Both the position numbers and the translations under genes were made by a program. DNA of 64,000 nucleotides from Jaminaea rosea (lineage: Eukaryota > Basidiomycota > Exobasidiomycetes > Microstromatales): NCBI RefSeq assembly GCF_003144245.1, contig NW_020289978.1, forward strand, positions 1 to 64,000, in the 5' to 3' direction. How positions within the stretch are numbered: the first letter of the stretch is position 1; each line of letters begins with the position of its first letter. Shown piece by piece: positions 21,760 through 31,695 of this stretch. A model generated the notes under the pieces. The model was not told where the DNA came from. It saw only the letters and a program-made list of their open reading frames with translations, and did not search any database.

Positions 21760-22953
21760 CTGTTGTCTATGTGATTGGGATGCTAGTAGTGAAGTAGAAC
21801 GTCTGTCGATGGGGTATGTGACGACGATGTGTGTGTGAGGAGGGGAGAAGTCTGTCTCTCGCCAAAAATCTTTTAAAAGGGTAGATTCCTGGCGGATGAG
21901 GGATGGATGTGACGTAGGCGAGAAAGACTGGCAACTTCATGGATGTACTCCAGTTTCTGTGGCCTTCGTCAGGACGCCGAGGGCTATCTAACTACGCTCG
22001 CCACGTGGTTGGCCCCCGACGACGTCGATTGATTCCTTCTTCGCATCTTGTCCATTGCTGCGAACTGTGTCCTTCGCCTGCCTTACCTGCCCTCGCCTGC
22101 CCTCACAATCATTGTCAATGTCACACTTATCGCAAGATGAAGAGCTCCTTCATCGCGCTCAACTAGCCATATCTGCTTTCAGTTCGGCTTGCTGCCACTC
22201 GTTGATGCCAAGTCACCGTGGCCACTCGCTATGGCCCAATCTTCTCTCCCGTTCGAGAGCAAGGGCTGACACAGTGCAGCGGTACTGTCGAAATCGCATC
22301 GGATCGTCTATCGTCAACGTGATCGGCACAGTCGGATCCTCGTTGGCTTAGTGCGATGTGTTGTGCGTGCGAGCTCGACTCGACTCGATTGTGAGACGTT
22401 GGGTGGGAGGCGGCGGCCGCAACCCTGCCGCCCTGCAACGTCTCGAGGTAGTGGCAGTGGCAATGGACCAGTGACGCAGCCCAGCGATAATGCAACCGTA
22501 GCCAGCGTCGCAGGGGCGGAGAGTGTCAGTACTAGTGGTGGTAGTGATGGCGGTGGCGGTGGCAGTGGCGGTGGCAAAAGGGCGCGCACGAGCAGCGGAG
22601 GAGAGAATTTTCAAGTCGAGGATGCGGTCCTCACTCTCTTTCGCCCTCACGACGACGACCATCATGACGTCGCGCGTCTACACATCTCGTCCTCCTTCAA
22701 TGTCTTTCTCTCATCTGATACCAGCCATCCGTCAATCGACCTCTGATCAGAGCAACAAGCGTGGACGCGGCGAGCTCGGCGAGCATGAGCACGACGAGCA
22801 CAATAAGAGGTGTAGTGGGGCAAGACGGCTGCTATTGCTAAGAGCGGGGCCGATATCGTATTGTTTCGTTTGGTATCGAGTAGCGCTACGGTAGGCATAC
22901 AGATTTGATCGATATAAGAGCTTCGAAAATCGTATACGTAGCACGCTGGCAGC
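21760..22953. other. Intergenic region upstream of Hsp70
   Basis: About 1.2 kb holding the Hsp70 promoter and the 3' side of the unidentified gene. Frames on both strands here are low-complexity (Gly/Ser or Arg-rich) and lack ATG starts or family signatures. The part near 22850-22935 is visibly richer in A and T than its surroundings. Confidence 0.5.
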
Positions 22954-25495
22954 CTACGCGCCCGCACGGCTATGCTGAAGGAAGGCCATGATGGTGCTGA
23001 GTGGGTTTGACTTGATCATGTCGTTTCCCGATTGCAGCTGCGCCGTAGCGTTGGGAGCCTCAATGCGGCGCACACTTTCGGCATCGAGAGTGGCTAGCTG
23101 GAGGTTCTCGGTGCCCTCGAAGAAGCGGCGAGTGTGGTCCTTGTGGGCCATCATCGTTGCCCTCAGAGGGTGCCAGGTTCGACCGGTGGTGTCAAAGGCG
23201 AGACCTGTGAGGCGATCCCGAACCCTACAGCGAGCGCAGCATGCGGACAGCATGACGAAGAGCCTCCACCAAGCCCCAGCCTGCCACACGAAGACTCCCT
23301 TGCGCTTGAGGACAGCGAGGTCGCACGCGGTCATTCCTCGCTGCCACGACAGGATGATGAGGCGGATGAGATCCGCAGACTGCGCCCCTCGCCATAGCAG
23401 CGTGTCCACCCCATCAGCGTTGCGGGGCCGGGCGACACCGTATTCCTCGCAAACAACATCGGTGGCGCGGCGCAGCAACGAGATCGTGGCCTTGACCATC
23501 GTGTCGCTCACTTCGCCGTCGGCGCGCAGGCTGGCAGCCAGTAGCGGCCCTTCCTTCAACCTCTCTTGCGCGCGAAAGTCCGTGTTGAACCCATGAGCAG
23601 CTCGCACGATGCCGTGTGCCGGGTTGCGTGGGTGTGCAACGACAGCCTCGTGGTGCTCCGCCACCATCTCCGCCAGCTTGCTGAGGTGCGGCCACGTAGT
23701 CCCGTCCGCAGCGACCAGCGCATGCAACTCCCGGTTGACAGCTCTCTGGAGCGAAGTGAGCCTCCTCCTGTCCTCGGCCAGTCCAGACTCTGCGTAACGC
23801 TTTGCCAGCCAGTATGTGCCGTTGAGGATGTCCTCCAACAGCGCCACGTCTGTTGCTAAACGCAGCCTGTTGAGCTGAGCGCAGCAGAAGAAGAGGGCAG
23901 AGAGGGCAGGCTGCTGACTGCGTCGACGCTGGAATCCAGCAGGTGCCAGCACCACGGTCTGCTCCGTGTGGCCCGTCTTGCGCCCTTGCTGGTCGAATTG
24001 CCAGACCTGGTCCAGCGAGGGGGCGACGATCCTGAGGGCGCCGAAGAGGAGGTGGTACGTCTTCTCCGTGTGCTCGAAGACGTCGAGCGATAGCCCGGGG
24101 ACAGCCTGAGCCACCATTGCCGGCCACACCGTCTGGTAGCTGCCATCGTCCAACGCGGCCTTGAGCGCCTGGGTGTCGATGGGGACGGGGGCAAAGACCA
24201 GGCGCTTTGCCGTGCTGACCAGCGCTCGAAGCGTTGCCTCGCTGAGCTCATGGCCGCGGAAACGGTCCCTCTTCTGATACGCCTCTACGTCCCGTTGACT
24301 GAGTGGACGCTCGTATGCAACAATGCGCTTTTTGAGATTGCGCAAGGTCGCAGGCGCAACAACCGGAAAAGGCTCGACGATGGGCAGGTGCGCAGCGGGA
24401 GGGGCAGCGGGAGGCGCGGCAGGAGCTGATGAGACCGGGAGAGCGACGGTAGCGGCGGATCAGGTGGCAGCGGCGGAAGCTGGTGGCGCGAGAGGAGCAT
24501 TGAGGACGAGGAGAGAGGCTGAGGTGGTGGCAGCGGAGGACGTGGCGGGAGCAGAGGGACCATGGATGAGGAGCGGCGAGGAATTGGCGAGGACGGGCGA
24601 AGGAGGTTGGCAAGGCGAGGGAAGGAGGCGACGAATGATGAGGTGTCGATGTCGGGGCATCTGGCTCGACGGCAAGCTCAGCCGCAAAGATTGAGCGGAG
24701 GACCTCGTTGATTGAAGATGATGGATGAAGAGCCGGGATAGGTGGCAGGACGCTGAGCTCCCCTGCGAGCGATGCATCGAAGCTGACAGAAGCAGACTGC
24801 CATGCTGGATGCGCCCTGATGTCGCCGAGGGTGCTTGGTGGAGCCCAGACAACCGGAGGGATATCCCTGTTCTCCAGGTCAGCCTTGCAGCTGCCATTGA
24901 ATGCCTCTATGATGGATGAGTTCGCGCCCACATTGTGTCCAGCCGCCGGTGCAATCCAAGCCGCCTCGCTCGCAAAGGTCTCTTCAAAGCCATTGGCGGC
25001 TGCAGAGAACCATGCTGGATGACTACGAGCGATTTGAGCGGCGGTGCTGTTTTGCAATGGGATCTTCGGCTCATCAGGCAGGCTCAGCGCTGCGTCACCA
25101 CTTGCGGATTCGACGTGCTGGCTGCCATGACGCATGCGAACCGGGCTGGATAAGGGTGCGAGAAGGTGCATCGATGACCTGATGCGTTCCCCTAGCCTGG
25201 AAGTCGGCCCCAAAGGTACGAGCCAAGGCTGCCTGGATGGACGTTGCGCTGGATGAGGATGGTTGCAAGGATGCCAGCTATGACGTTGTTGGAAGCCGGG
25301 ATCGAGGCGGCGAGGAAGGAGGGCGAGAGGAGAGGGGCCTGGGAAGACCCAATAGAAGGCAGTAATGCCGCCTGATGAGGCAGGAACGAAAGGAGGAGGA
25401 TGATGGTGATGAGAGGGCAGCATCAGCCGTGGTGTTGGTGATGTCGGCAAGTGCACGACGTTGGTTTGGCCTCTCTTGAAGTAGCGATTGGCCAT
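22954..25495 (-). CDS. Unidentified protein, reading frame interrupted (unusual splicing, frameshift or decaying gene)
   Basis: I do not recognise this protein. The 3' part (24459-22954, about 500 codons) is one open frame without low-complexity, rich in Leu/Ala/Arg. It includes TYWLAKRYAESGL, a Cys-rich stretch LSACCARCRVRD, and ends FLQHSRAGA. The 5' part (from ATG 25495, reading MPMANRYFKRG) lies in a different frame down to about 24600. A Pro/Ala-rich bridge in the 3' part's frame runs from 24897 but meets a TGA at 24460-24462. No canonical intron joins the two parts. One phase-compatible solution uses a poor GTCCTC donor near 24610 and the acceptor CTCATCAG near 24440. The 5' part has two related segments, SHPAWFSAA and AHPAWQSAS, each about 55 residues apart. 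Coding is likely; structure and function are open. Confidence 0.45.
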
Positions 25496-26639
25496 CGGCA
25501 TTGGTAAGAAGGGACGAGCAGGGCGAGCCAAGTCAGCAGCATCCCCTGTCACGAGCGTAGCCGTGAACGTTGACCAACTCACCTCCTCTGCGACCCGATC
25601 GTCAGGAGTCCGGCGGGTCGTTCGAAGTTTCAGTCTGATTGGCGAGAAGGAAGTTGTGGCATCCTCCTCGTTTGTTGACTCTGGAAAGGGCTGGTGCTTC
25701 GCCTACGGATTGCGAGTCGGTGTACTATGCCTTGATCCCGTAGCGTCGGGGTGCACTACAGCCCTAGCAGGTGAGCCGGGGTGAAGACGATTGCAATTGC
25801 GATGGCGAGGTGGCTCAATGGACGCCTGCCCCTGGCACGATGCGATTGATCGAGAAGTTGATGACGGCGGCGACGGCGGCAGTGACGGGCTTGTTGGTGA
25901 CGCTGGCGAGTGTATGTCACTGAGGTTGCCTCTGATGACATGATATCTCGTCCTGAATCCTGATGCGGCGTGATTGAAAGAGAGGAAGCAGCGCAAGAGT
26001 CAGCTACATCGTGTCTCCCTCTCGCTCAGCCTGGGCTCGATGCTCAGCCAAATCAAGTCAAGTCAACTCACCTCATCTTCAACTCGAAACAGGCAGCACC
26101 TTGTTCTATGACATAGCGTATCGTGCCAAGCCTTCTCTACAGCCTCGAGGAGGGCGCAAGAGGAAGGGTCCGGCTGGATGGAGCCGATCAGGTGAGGGGA
26201 AGGCGAGCAAGCTCAGCCTAATCAACACCAACACCAACACCAACACAACCCGGCTACGCCTCGCCGCTCGAGTCGTGCTGACACGAGTGCATTGGCTAAG
26301 CTCTGCCCCTGATTTGGGTGAGCGGATGGGCGATGATGAAGAGGATGATGATGAGGGGCGGAGGGGTGTGGGGGGGACAAGGTGACGTCCACCCCCGGAG
26401 GAAGGGAAAGGGAAACAAGTTTGCCAGGCGGGCGGACGGCTGAGCAACTCCAATCCAAATCCAATCACTCTCCCCCGCTCGCTCGCTCGCTCGACGCGTT
26501 TCCCTGTTCGCCCCGCGCGCCACGTGGTTGAGTTGTGGCCCGTGAGCGATGCGGGCGGAGAGGAAGAAATGTCAAGTTGGGTGGAGCGGCTGAAGCATCG
26601 CTGAGCCTACCAACCTACCAACGATACAAGGAAATCACC
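25496..26639. other. Intergenic region upstream of translin and the unidentified gene
   Basis: About 1.1 kb between divergent starts. It contains an AACACC repeat and a run of CGCT units near 26471-26490. Small frames on the minus strand (25703-25996) lack recognisable features. No gene is supported. Confidence 0.5.
26224..26247. repeat. AACACC hexanucleotide repeat (4 copies)
   Basis: Three perfect copies plus one near-perfect copy of AACACC lie about 400 bp upstream of the translin start. Confidence 0.85.
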
Positions 26640-27856
26640 ATGGCTGAACCGGGCGTCTCTATGACAGCAGCTGGTCCTGCATCGCACGTCGATCTGGTCC
26701 CTCTCCTCGCCCAGCTGGAGGAGGAGAGAGCCCTTTCTGAGGTGAGGCCGTGCGGGGACGGGTGGCGAAGAGAGAGGAGATGGGATTGCTGATCCAGCCT
26801 ACACTTCTCGCGTGGGGTGTGGCTATATGCGGCGGCGACAGAACATCCGCACGAAAGCCAAGGACATCGAAGCTGTTCAGCGTCAACTCCAAGCAGGGTT
26901 GAATCGTGTGCATTCCACGCCGGCTGAGCAAGGTGAGCCACCAGCCCTCCCTCCCCTCGTCCACCCTGTAGCCTTACACCCCTCCTCCCCGCCAAACCAT
27001 CAGTCCCGCAACTGGTCTTCTCCCTCTCCCCCCTCTTCACGCAACTTCGCTCCCAAATCCACTCCGTAGCCGCCCTAGTCCCGGCCAACCAATTCTACAA
27101 GTGGAACGACTGCTGGTCCTTCTCCCTCCAACGAAGCTCGTACTGCGCTTGTCTGGCCTACTGGCTCACAACGGGTCGACTCATCACCAAAGAACAGGCT
27201 GCACAACTACTCGGACTGGACGCTCAGTCGTCGCCAGAGAACGTAGGGAGGATGGAACTGACTACGGAAGAGTACCTCCATTCCCTCATTAGTATGATCA
27301 ACGATTTTTCCCGCCTGGCAGTAAATGCCGTAACGATGGCCGACTTTGCCACCCCGCTCAGGTTGAGCGAGTTTGTCAAGGAGCTCCATGCAGGGTTTGG
27401 GGTCTTGAACCTCAAGAATGACTCGTTGAGGAAACGATTTGATTCCATCAAGGTGCGTGTCCCGCGTCGCCCCGGCCTACAAGAGGCTAGACGAAAAGCG
27501 TGGAACTGATCCACCTCGCCCCGCACACTGCCAGTACGACGTGAAACGAGTCGAGGAGATCGTGTACGATGTCTCGCTGCGTGGACTGCTCAAGGACCGC
27601 TCGCCCGAATGGGACCAGAGGGGGTTGGGCGTCATTGTCGACGAGGAGCGGCGCGCACAGGTGTGGGCCGCTCTGTGTGGGACGGGCAAGGACGAGAGGT
27701 GAGGACGCCAAGGCTGTACTGTACGCCCTCTGGTGAGCCACGAGGAGAGCCGAAGCGAGGCAATGACGGGGGATATGAGCTGACCATCTTGATCTCCGCA
27801 ACGACAGGGACGCGGACGCTGATAGACGCCAGGTCAAGCGTGCACGCCACGAGTAG
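26640..27856 (+). CDS. Translin
   Basis: Single-stranded nucleic acid binding protein, the scaffold of the C3PO endoribonuclease together with TRAX. Exons 26640-26741, 26842-26932, 27004-27452, 27535-27698 and 27808-27856 give about 284 residues; most translins have about 230. The core reads INDFSRLAVNAVTMADF, then LNLKNDSLRKRFDSIKYDV and VEEIVYDVSLRGL, all hallmark translin blocks. The first four exons are firm. If the fourth intron were retained, translation would stop at once after GTGKDER (TGA at 27700-27702). Splicing adds 16 residues with a basic stretch (VKRAR) before the end. The fourth intron has GTGAGG, a CTGAC branch site 23 nt before the acceptor, and CAG. The convergent SPT16 stop is 46 bp away. 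Confidence 0.9.
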
Positions 27857-27902
27857 ACGCTTCATGAATATGAATGACATGCGCACGCACCCTCCCACGC
27901 GG

Positions 27903-30900
27903 CTACCTGCGCTTCTTCTTGCTCTTGCCCTTGCCACCCTCATCGCTCTCGTAGCCTCCTTTGCGCTGATCAGCCCTCGCGGCCTTCTTCTCCATCTCAT
28001 CCCAATCCATCCCTTCACTCTCATCGCTGTCCAACCCAGCATCGCTCCCCGACCCACTCTCAGATCCACTCTCATCAAAGTCACTTCCACCATCATCGTC
28101 GTCTTCATCCTCGCTATCCTCACTACTCTCAGCATCAAACGCATCACTCTCCTCATACGCGCTTCCTTCCTCGCTCTCCTCATCGCTGCTCCCACCATCC
28201 TCGTCACTCGACCGCAAGAAGCTCCACCCGCCATTGACGAAGAACTCGTACGGGTCATCCTGGATCGTACGGAGGATCTGGTTCCACTGCAGGTTCACCG
28301 GCCCCTCTGACACGAGGATATCCACCGAGTCCAGCCACTCCTTCACATTGTCCAACGCCTGCGTAGGGATCGAGTTGATGTGCAGTGGCGGTTTGGCAAA
28401 GTCCTTGAAGACGAAGACGAGGTCGAAGTTTTTGAGCCCGTACTGCACGCGCTCCAGATGCGCGATTTCCACCTCGCTGAGCGTCACGACGGTAAACGGC
28501 GAGTCGGTCAAGTGGACCAGGCAGTCGCTCGTCGGTGCGAGCCACACGTTGGTGCGGAAGGGAACGCCGTCGAACCCTAGCTCGCGATAGGGCGTGTCCA
28601 CGGTCAGATCGTCGGCGGCCTCGGCCACCGCCTCGGCGAATCGCTTGAACTCCTTGTTGAGCTGAACGCGGCGACGACGCTCTTCCTGCTCGAGCTCCAG
28701 CTCGTCCTCGTCCCCCGCTCGATATTTGCGCTTACGGTTGCCCGTCTCGTCGAACTGGACGTCGCTCGCCTCGCGGTAGAACTGGATGTCCTTCGTCTTC
28801 TTCTTGCCGATGATGATCGGAGCCTTGAGGTGGAAGTGCACGATGACGATCAGCTCCTTGTCGCAGGGCTGGAAGAACATGTGCTTGACATTGTTGAAGA
28901 GGACGTCAATCTTCTGGTCCTTGAGCGGGCTCGCGAATCGCAGACCGTTTTGGTGGATCTCCAAGTCACCGGGCACGCGCTTCCCCTCGAGGGCTGGGCG
29001 GGGAAAGACTTCGCGGAGAGAAGTGACGCGACCCTTGGTGACGATGAGTTTGTCCTGCTCTACCACGTCGGAGAGCTCCTTCTTTTCGGCCTCGCGCTTC
29101 GCGGCCTGCTTCTTCAGCTCGGTAATGTCCTTGAAGAGCTCGGCAAAGTGGTACGTGTCCGAAGAGCGGAACGTCATGGAACGCACAAAGGTGGCGTCCG
29201 GGTCTTCGAAGGGAGTGTCGTCCTTGCGGCCTGCGATCTGGCCGGGCGAGATGAAGTTGAAGCGACTGCGGCGCGCGTGTGCGTGCGCGGGGGCAAGCAA
29301 GGAGGAAGGTCAGCTTAGCGGCCGCAACAACGTGCTACGTCACGCAGCGCGCACTCACAGATACGTAAACTCGCCCTCCTCATTCTTGCTGACATTCTTG
29401 AGCGTGTTGATGTGGAAGGGAACCGCGAAGCCGTAGATGGGCAGGATGATCGAGCTGTTGCGCACGTCGACCATTACCTTGAGGTCTTGCGCCTTCGTTG
29501 GAATGAGCTCGGCGCGCTTGTACGACTCAAACTTCTTGAAGCTGCGCGTGCGTGTCGCGAACACAGTCATGGGTCAGTCACTCCTGGCGATGGTGCGCTG
29601 CCTTTCGCCGCACACGCGACTCACGTCTTGCCCTTGTCATGTCCTCCCTCCCCTTCCTCATCCGCATATTTCCTCAACCCCTCCTCCTGCTTCCCCACGG
29701 CCAACTCCTGCTGATGCTCCCTAATCTTATTCGCGACATTCGCATCCATCTGGTTCTGGCTCTTATTCCTCAACACCTTGCCGCCAGCAGTCACATTCTT
29801 CTTGGGGCTGTTGCGCTCCTCCACCTCTTCCTCCTCGTCCTCCTTGTCCTGGTAGAAGAACTGCTCACTCGCATTCTTGACGCGATCCGTGAGGAACTGG
29901 GCGGGTGCGCCGTCGTCTTCGCCGAGTCGCAGCGTGTCGATGAGGAGGAGAGAGTAGGTCGAGCCCTTGTGGTTCGGGTCGTCGAGGCCGCTGAATCCGA
30001 GAGAGAGGGACACGGTCATGCTTGCTTGAAGGGGAAGGTTGCACTTGTTGCCCAGCACGTAGGCCGCGTCCCTGAACTCGAGCCCGATGGCAAAGCCCGC
30101 ATTTTTGACAAAGTGCTCTGCGAGGTCTGGTTTGCGACTCGACACGTACTCTCGCGCCGCGGCATAGATCTCTTTGCCCGTCTTGCCCGGTCGGAGGTGC
30201 TTCTCCACTATCTCGCCCTGGAGCTCCCACAAAAATGTAAATGCCTTCTGCTGGCTCTTGTGCGGGTCCACGAGCCACGTCCTGCCAATATTGGCGTTGT
30301 AGCTGCGGTACTTCATTCCCATAGACGCCACCACCACGCCTCCCCCTTCGGCGGCCTCGATGCGTTTGTTAGTGGAAAGCGCAGAGGGGCGTAGGTCGTA
30401 CTCTCCGCCACTCTGGATGATGGGAGTATAGGCCCAGTCCGCAAGACTCATATCCGCTTCGCTGAGTGACCCTTTTGCCTTCTTCCAGAACTTGTCGTCA
30501 TCCAGGACCCCCTCGAGTCGAGCTGCGAGCTTCTCGTGCGTGACCTTCTTGCCTCCATCGAGGATATCGCTGATCTCATCGACGAACTTTGTGCTCATGA
30601 CGCGCGAGGTGAGTTTGGCTGCCATGCGGAGGTGAGCCAGCTCTGCGTCGTCCTTGGGACCCCAGATGACGCCCATGGCTGGTCCCACGTCCTGCTCTTG
30701 GAATCCTTCCTTTGCCTTTACCTCGTCAAAGGCGGATCGCCACTCGTCTGCCATCTTTCCTTGCGACTCGTCCTTGGCAAACACGCCGATGGACTTGCCT
30801 GAGCTGCTGAGCGCGGCGATGACGTCTTGCCACACCTTTTTGTTGGCGGCATCGTCTTTGCTGCGCTTGAGGACCGAGACTTTGAGGCCGCCGGCGCCGT

Positions 30901-31340
30901 CCAACGATTCGAGGTATTTGGCTGAGCGTATGGCGGGAGGGGAGAAAGACGATGTGAGTTGACGAAGAGCGAGGTCACATCGCGCGGGCACCTACCCTTG
31001 TTGGCGCTGCATACAAAGGTAATGCCTTCGCGCGTGATGAGCATCATAGTAGAGGGGAACTCGTAGCCCAGCAGCCAGATCTGTGCGGGTGCCATGCAAC
31101 ATGTCAGCATAAAGCCGCCCGCATGAGCCCCTCAGCGCCTCTGCTCACATGCAGGCTGGCCGTCTTCTGGTAATTGATCTCATCGGATTGCCCACCAAGC
31201 AAGATGAGCATCGAATCGACACTGCGCAGAGCACCCAATGCCTCATTGGAGGCATCCTCGTCTTTTGCCTTCCACGCGCTGATGATCTTGTTGAGTCTTG
31301 ACCCAAAGAGGGCCTTGTCAATCTTAACCTCGTCTGCCAT
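27903..31340 (-). CDS. SPT16: FACT complex subunit Spt16
   Basis: Histone chaperone subunit that reorganises nucleosomes during transcription and replication. Exons in transcript order: 31340-31149, 31080-30996, 30921-29625, 29541-29359 and 29265-27903, totalling 1,039 residues, the usual Spt16 length. The N-terminal aminopeptidase-like domain includes [14 protein letters not shown] and [16 protein letters not shown]. The dimerisation and middle domains include [34 protein letters not shown] and GWSFL. The C-terminal tail is a long Asp/Glu/Ser-rich acidic segment ending in a Lys/Arg cluster (KKKRR), as expected for binding H2A-H2B. Every junction keeps phase with GTGAGT-like or GTAGGT donors. 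It shares a 355-bp divergent promoter with the Src1-type gene. Confidence 0.97.
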
Positions 31341-31695
31341 GATGGCGTGGCAGGAGGGTGAGGGTGAGGGCGAGGGCAGGCGGTGGTGGTGATGAGGAGA
31401 AGGAAAGAGACGTCGATGCGCCTGCCATCCATCCGCCCGTCCGCCTATTCGACGTCAAGGGCGTGCCTGCCTCCCGTCTTGCGTGGATCGCGTCGAGGAA
31501 GTGGCGCGCCGCCCCGCCTGACGAGACGGAGACCAAGTCGAGCCTTGGCTGGCTCAGCCCACCTGCCCGCCTCTGAACGCGACTCCAACACGACGGACGG
31601 ACAGACAGACGGACAGACAGAGCGGGAAGGAGGGCAGCGGCCAAGCTGAGCATCTTTGATTCCCATCCACATCCACATCACGCATCGCCACCGCA
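31341..31695. promoter_or_regulatory. Divergent promoter, SPT16 and Src1-type gene
   Basis: Only 355 bp separate two start codons on opposite strands, so both promoters must lie here. A GGACAGAC-type short repeat sits at about 31597-31620. No factor sites are identified. Confidence 0.6.

Noticed and set aside
22351-22746. Plus-strand Gly/Ser-rich frame near the Hsp70 promoter
   Set aside because: It starts with GTG and is dominated by a GGT-type repeat; no evidence of a gene.
25805-25830. tRNA A-box-like sequence (TGGCTCAATGG)
   Set aside because: No matching B-box or cloverleaf arms follow at the right distance.
29552-30394. 280-codon plus-strand frame opposite SPT16
   Set aside because: SPT16 is unmistakable on the minus strand; the opposite frame has no independent signature.
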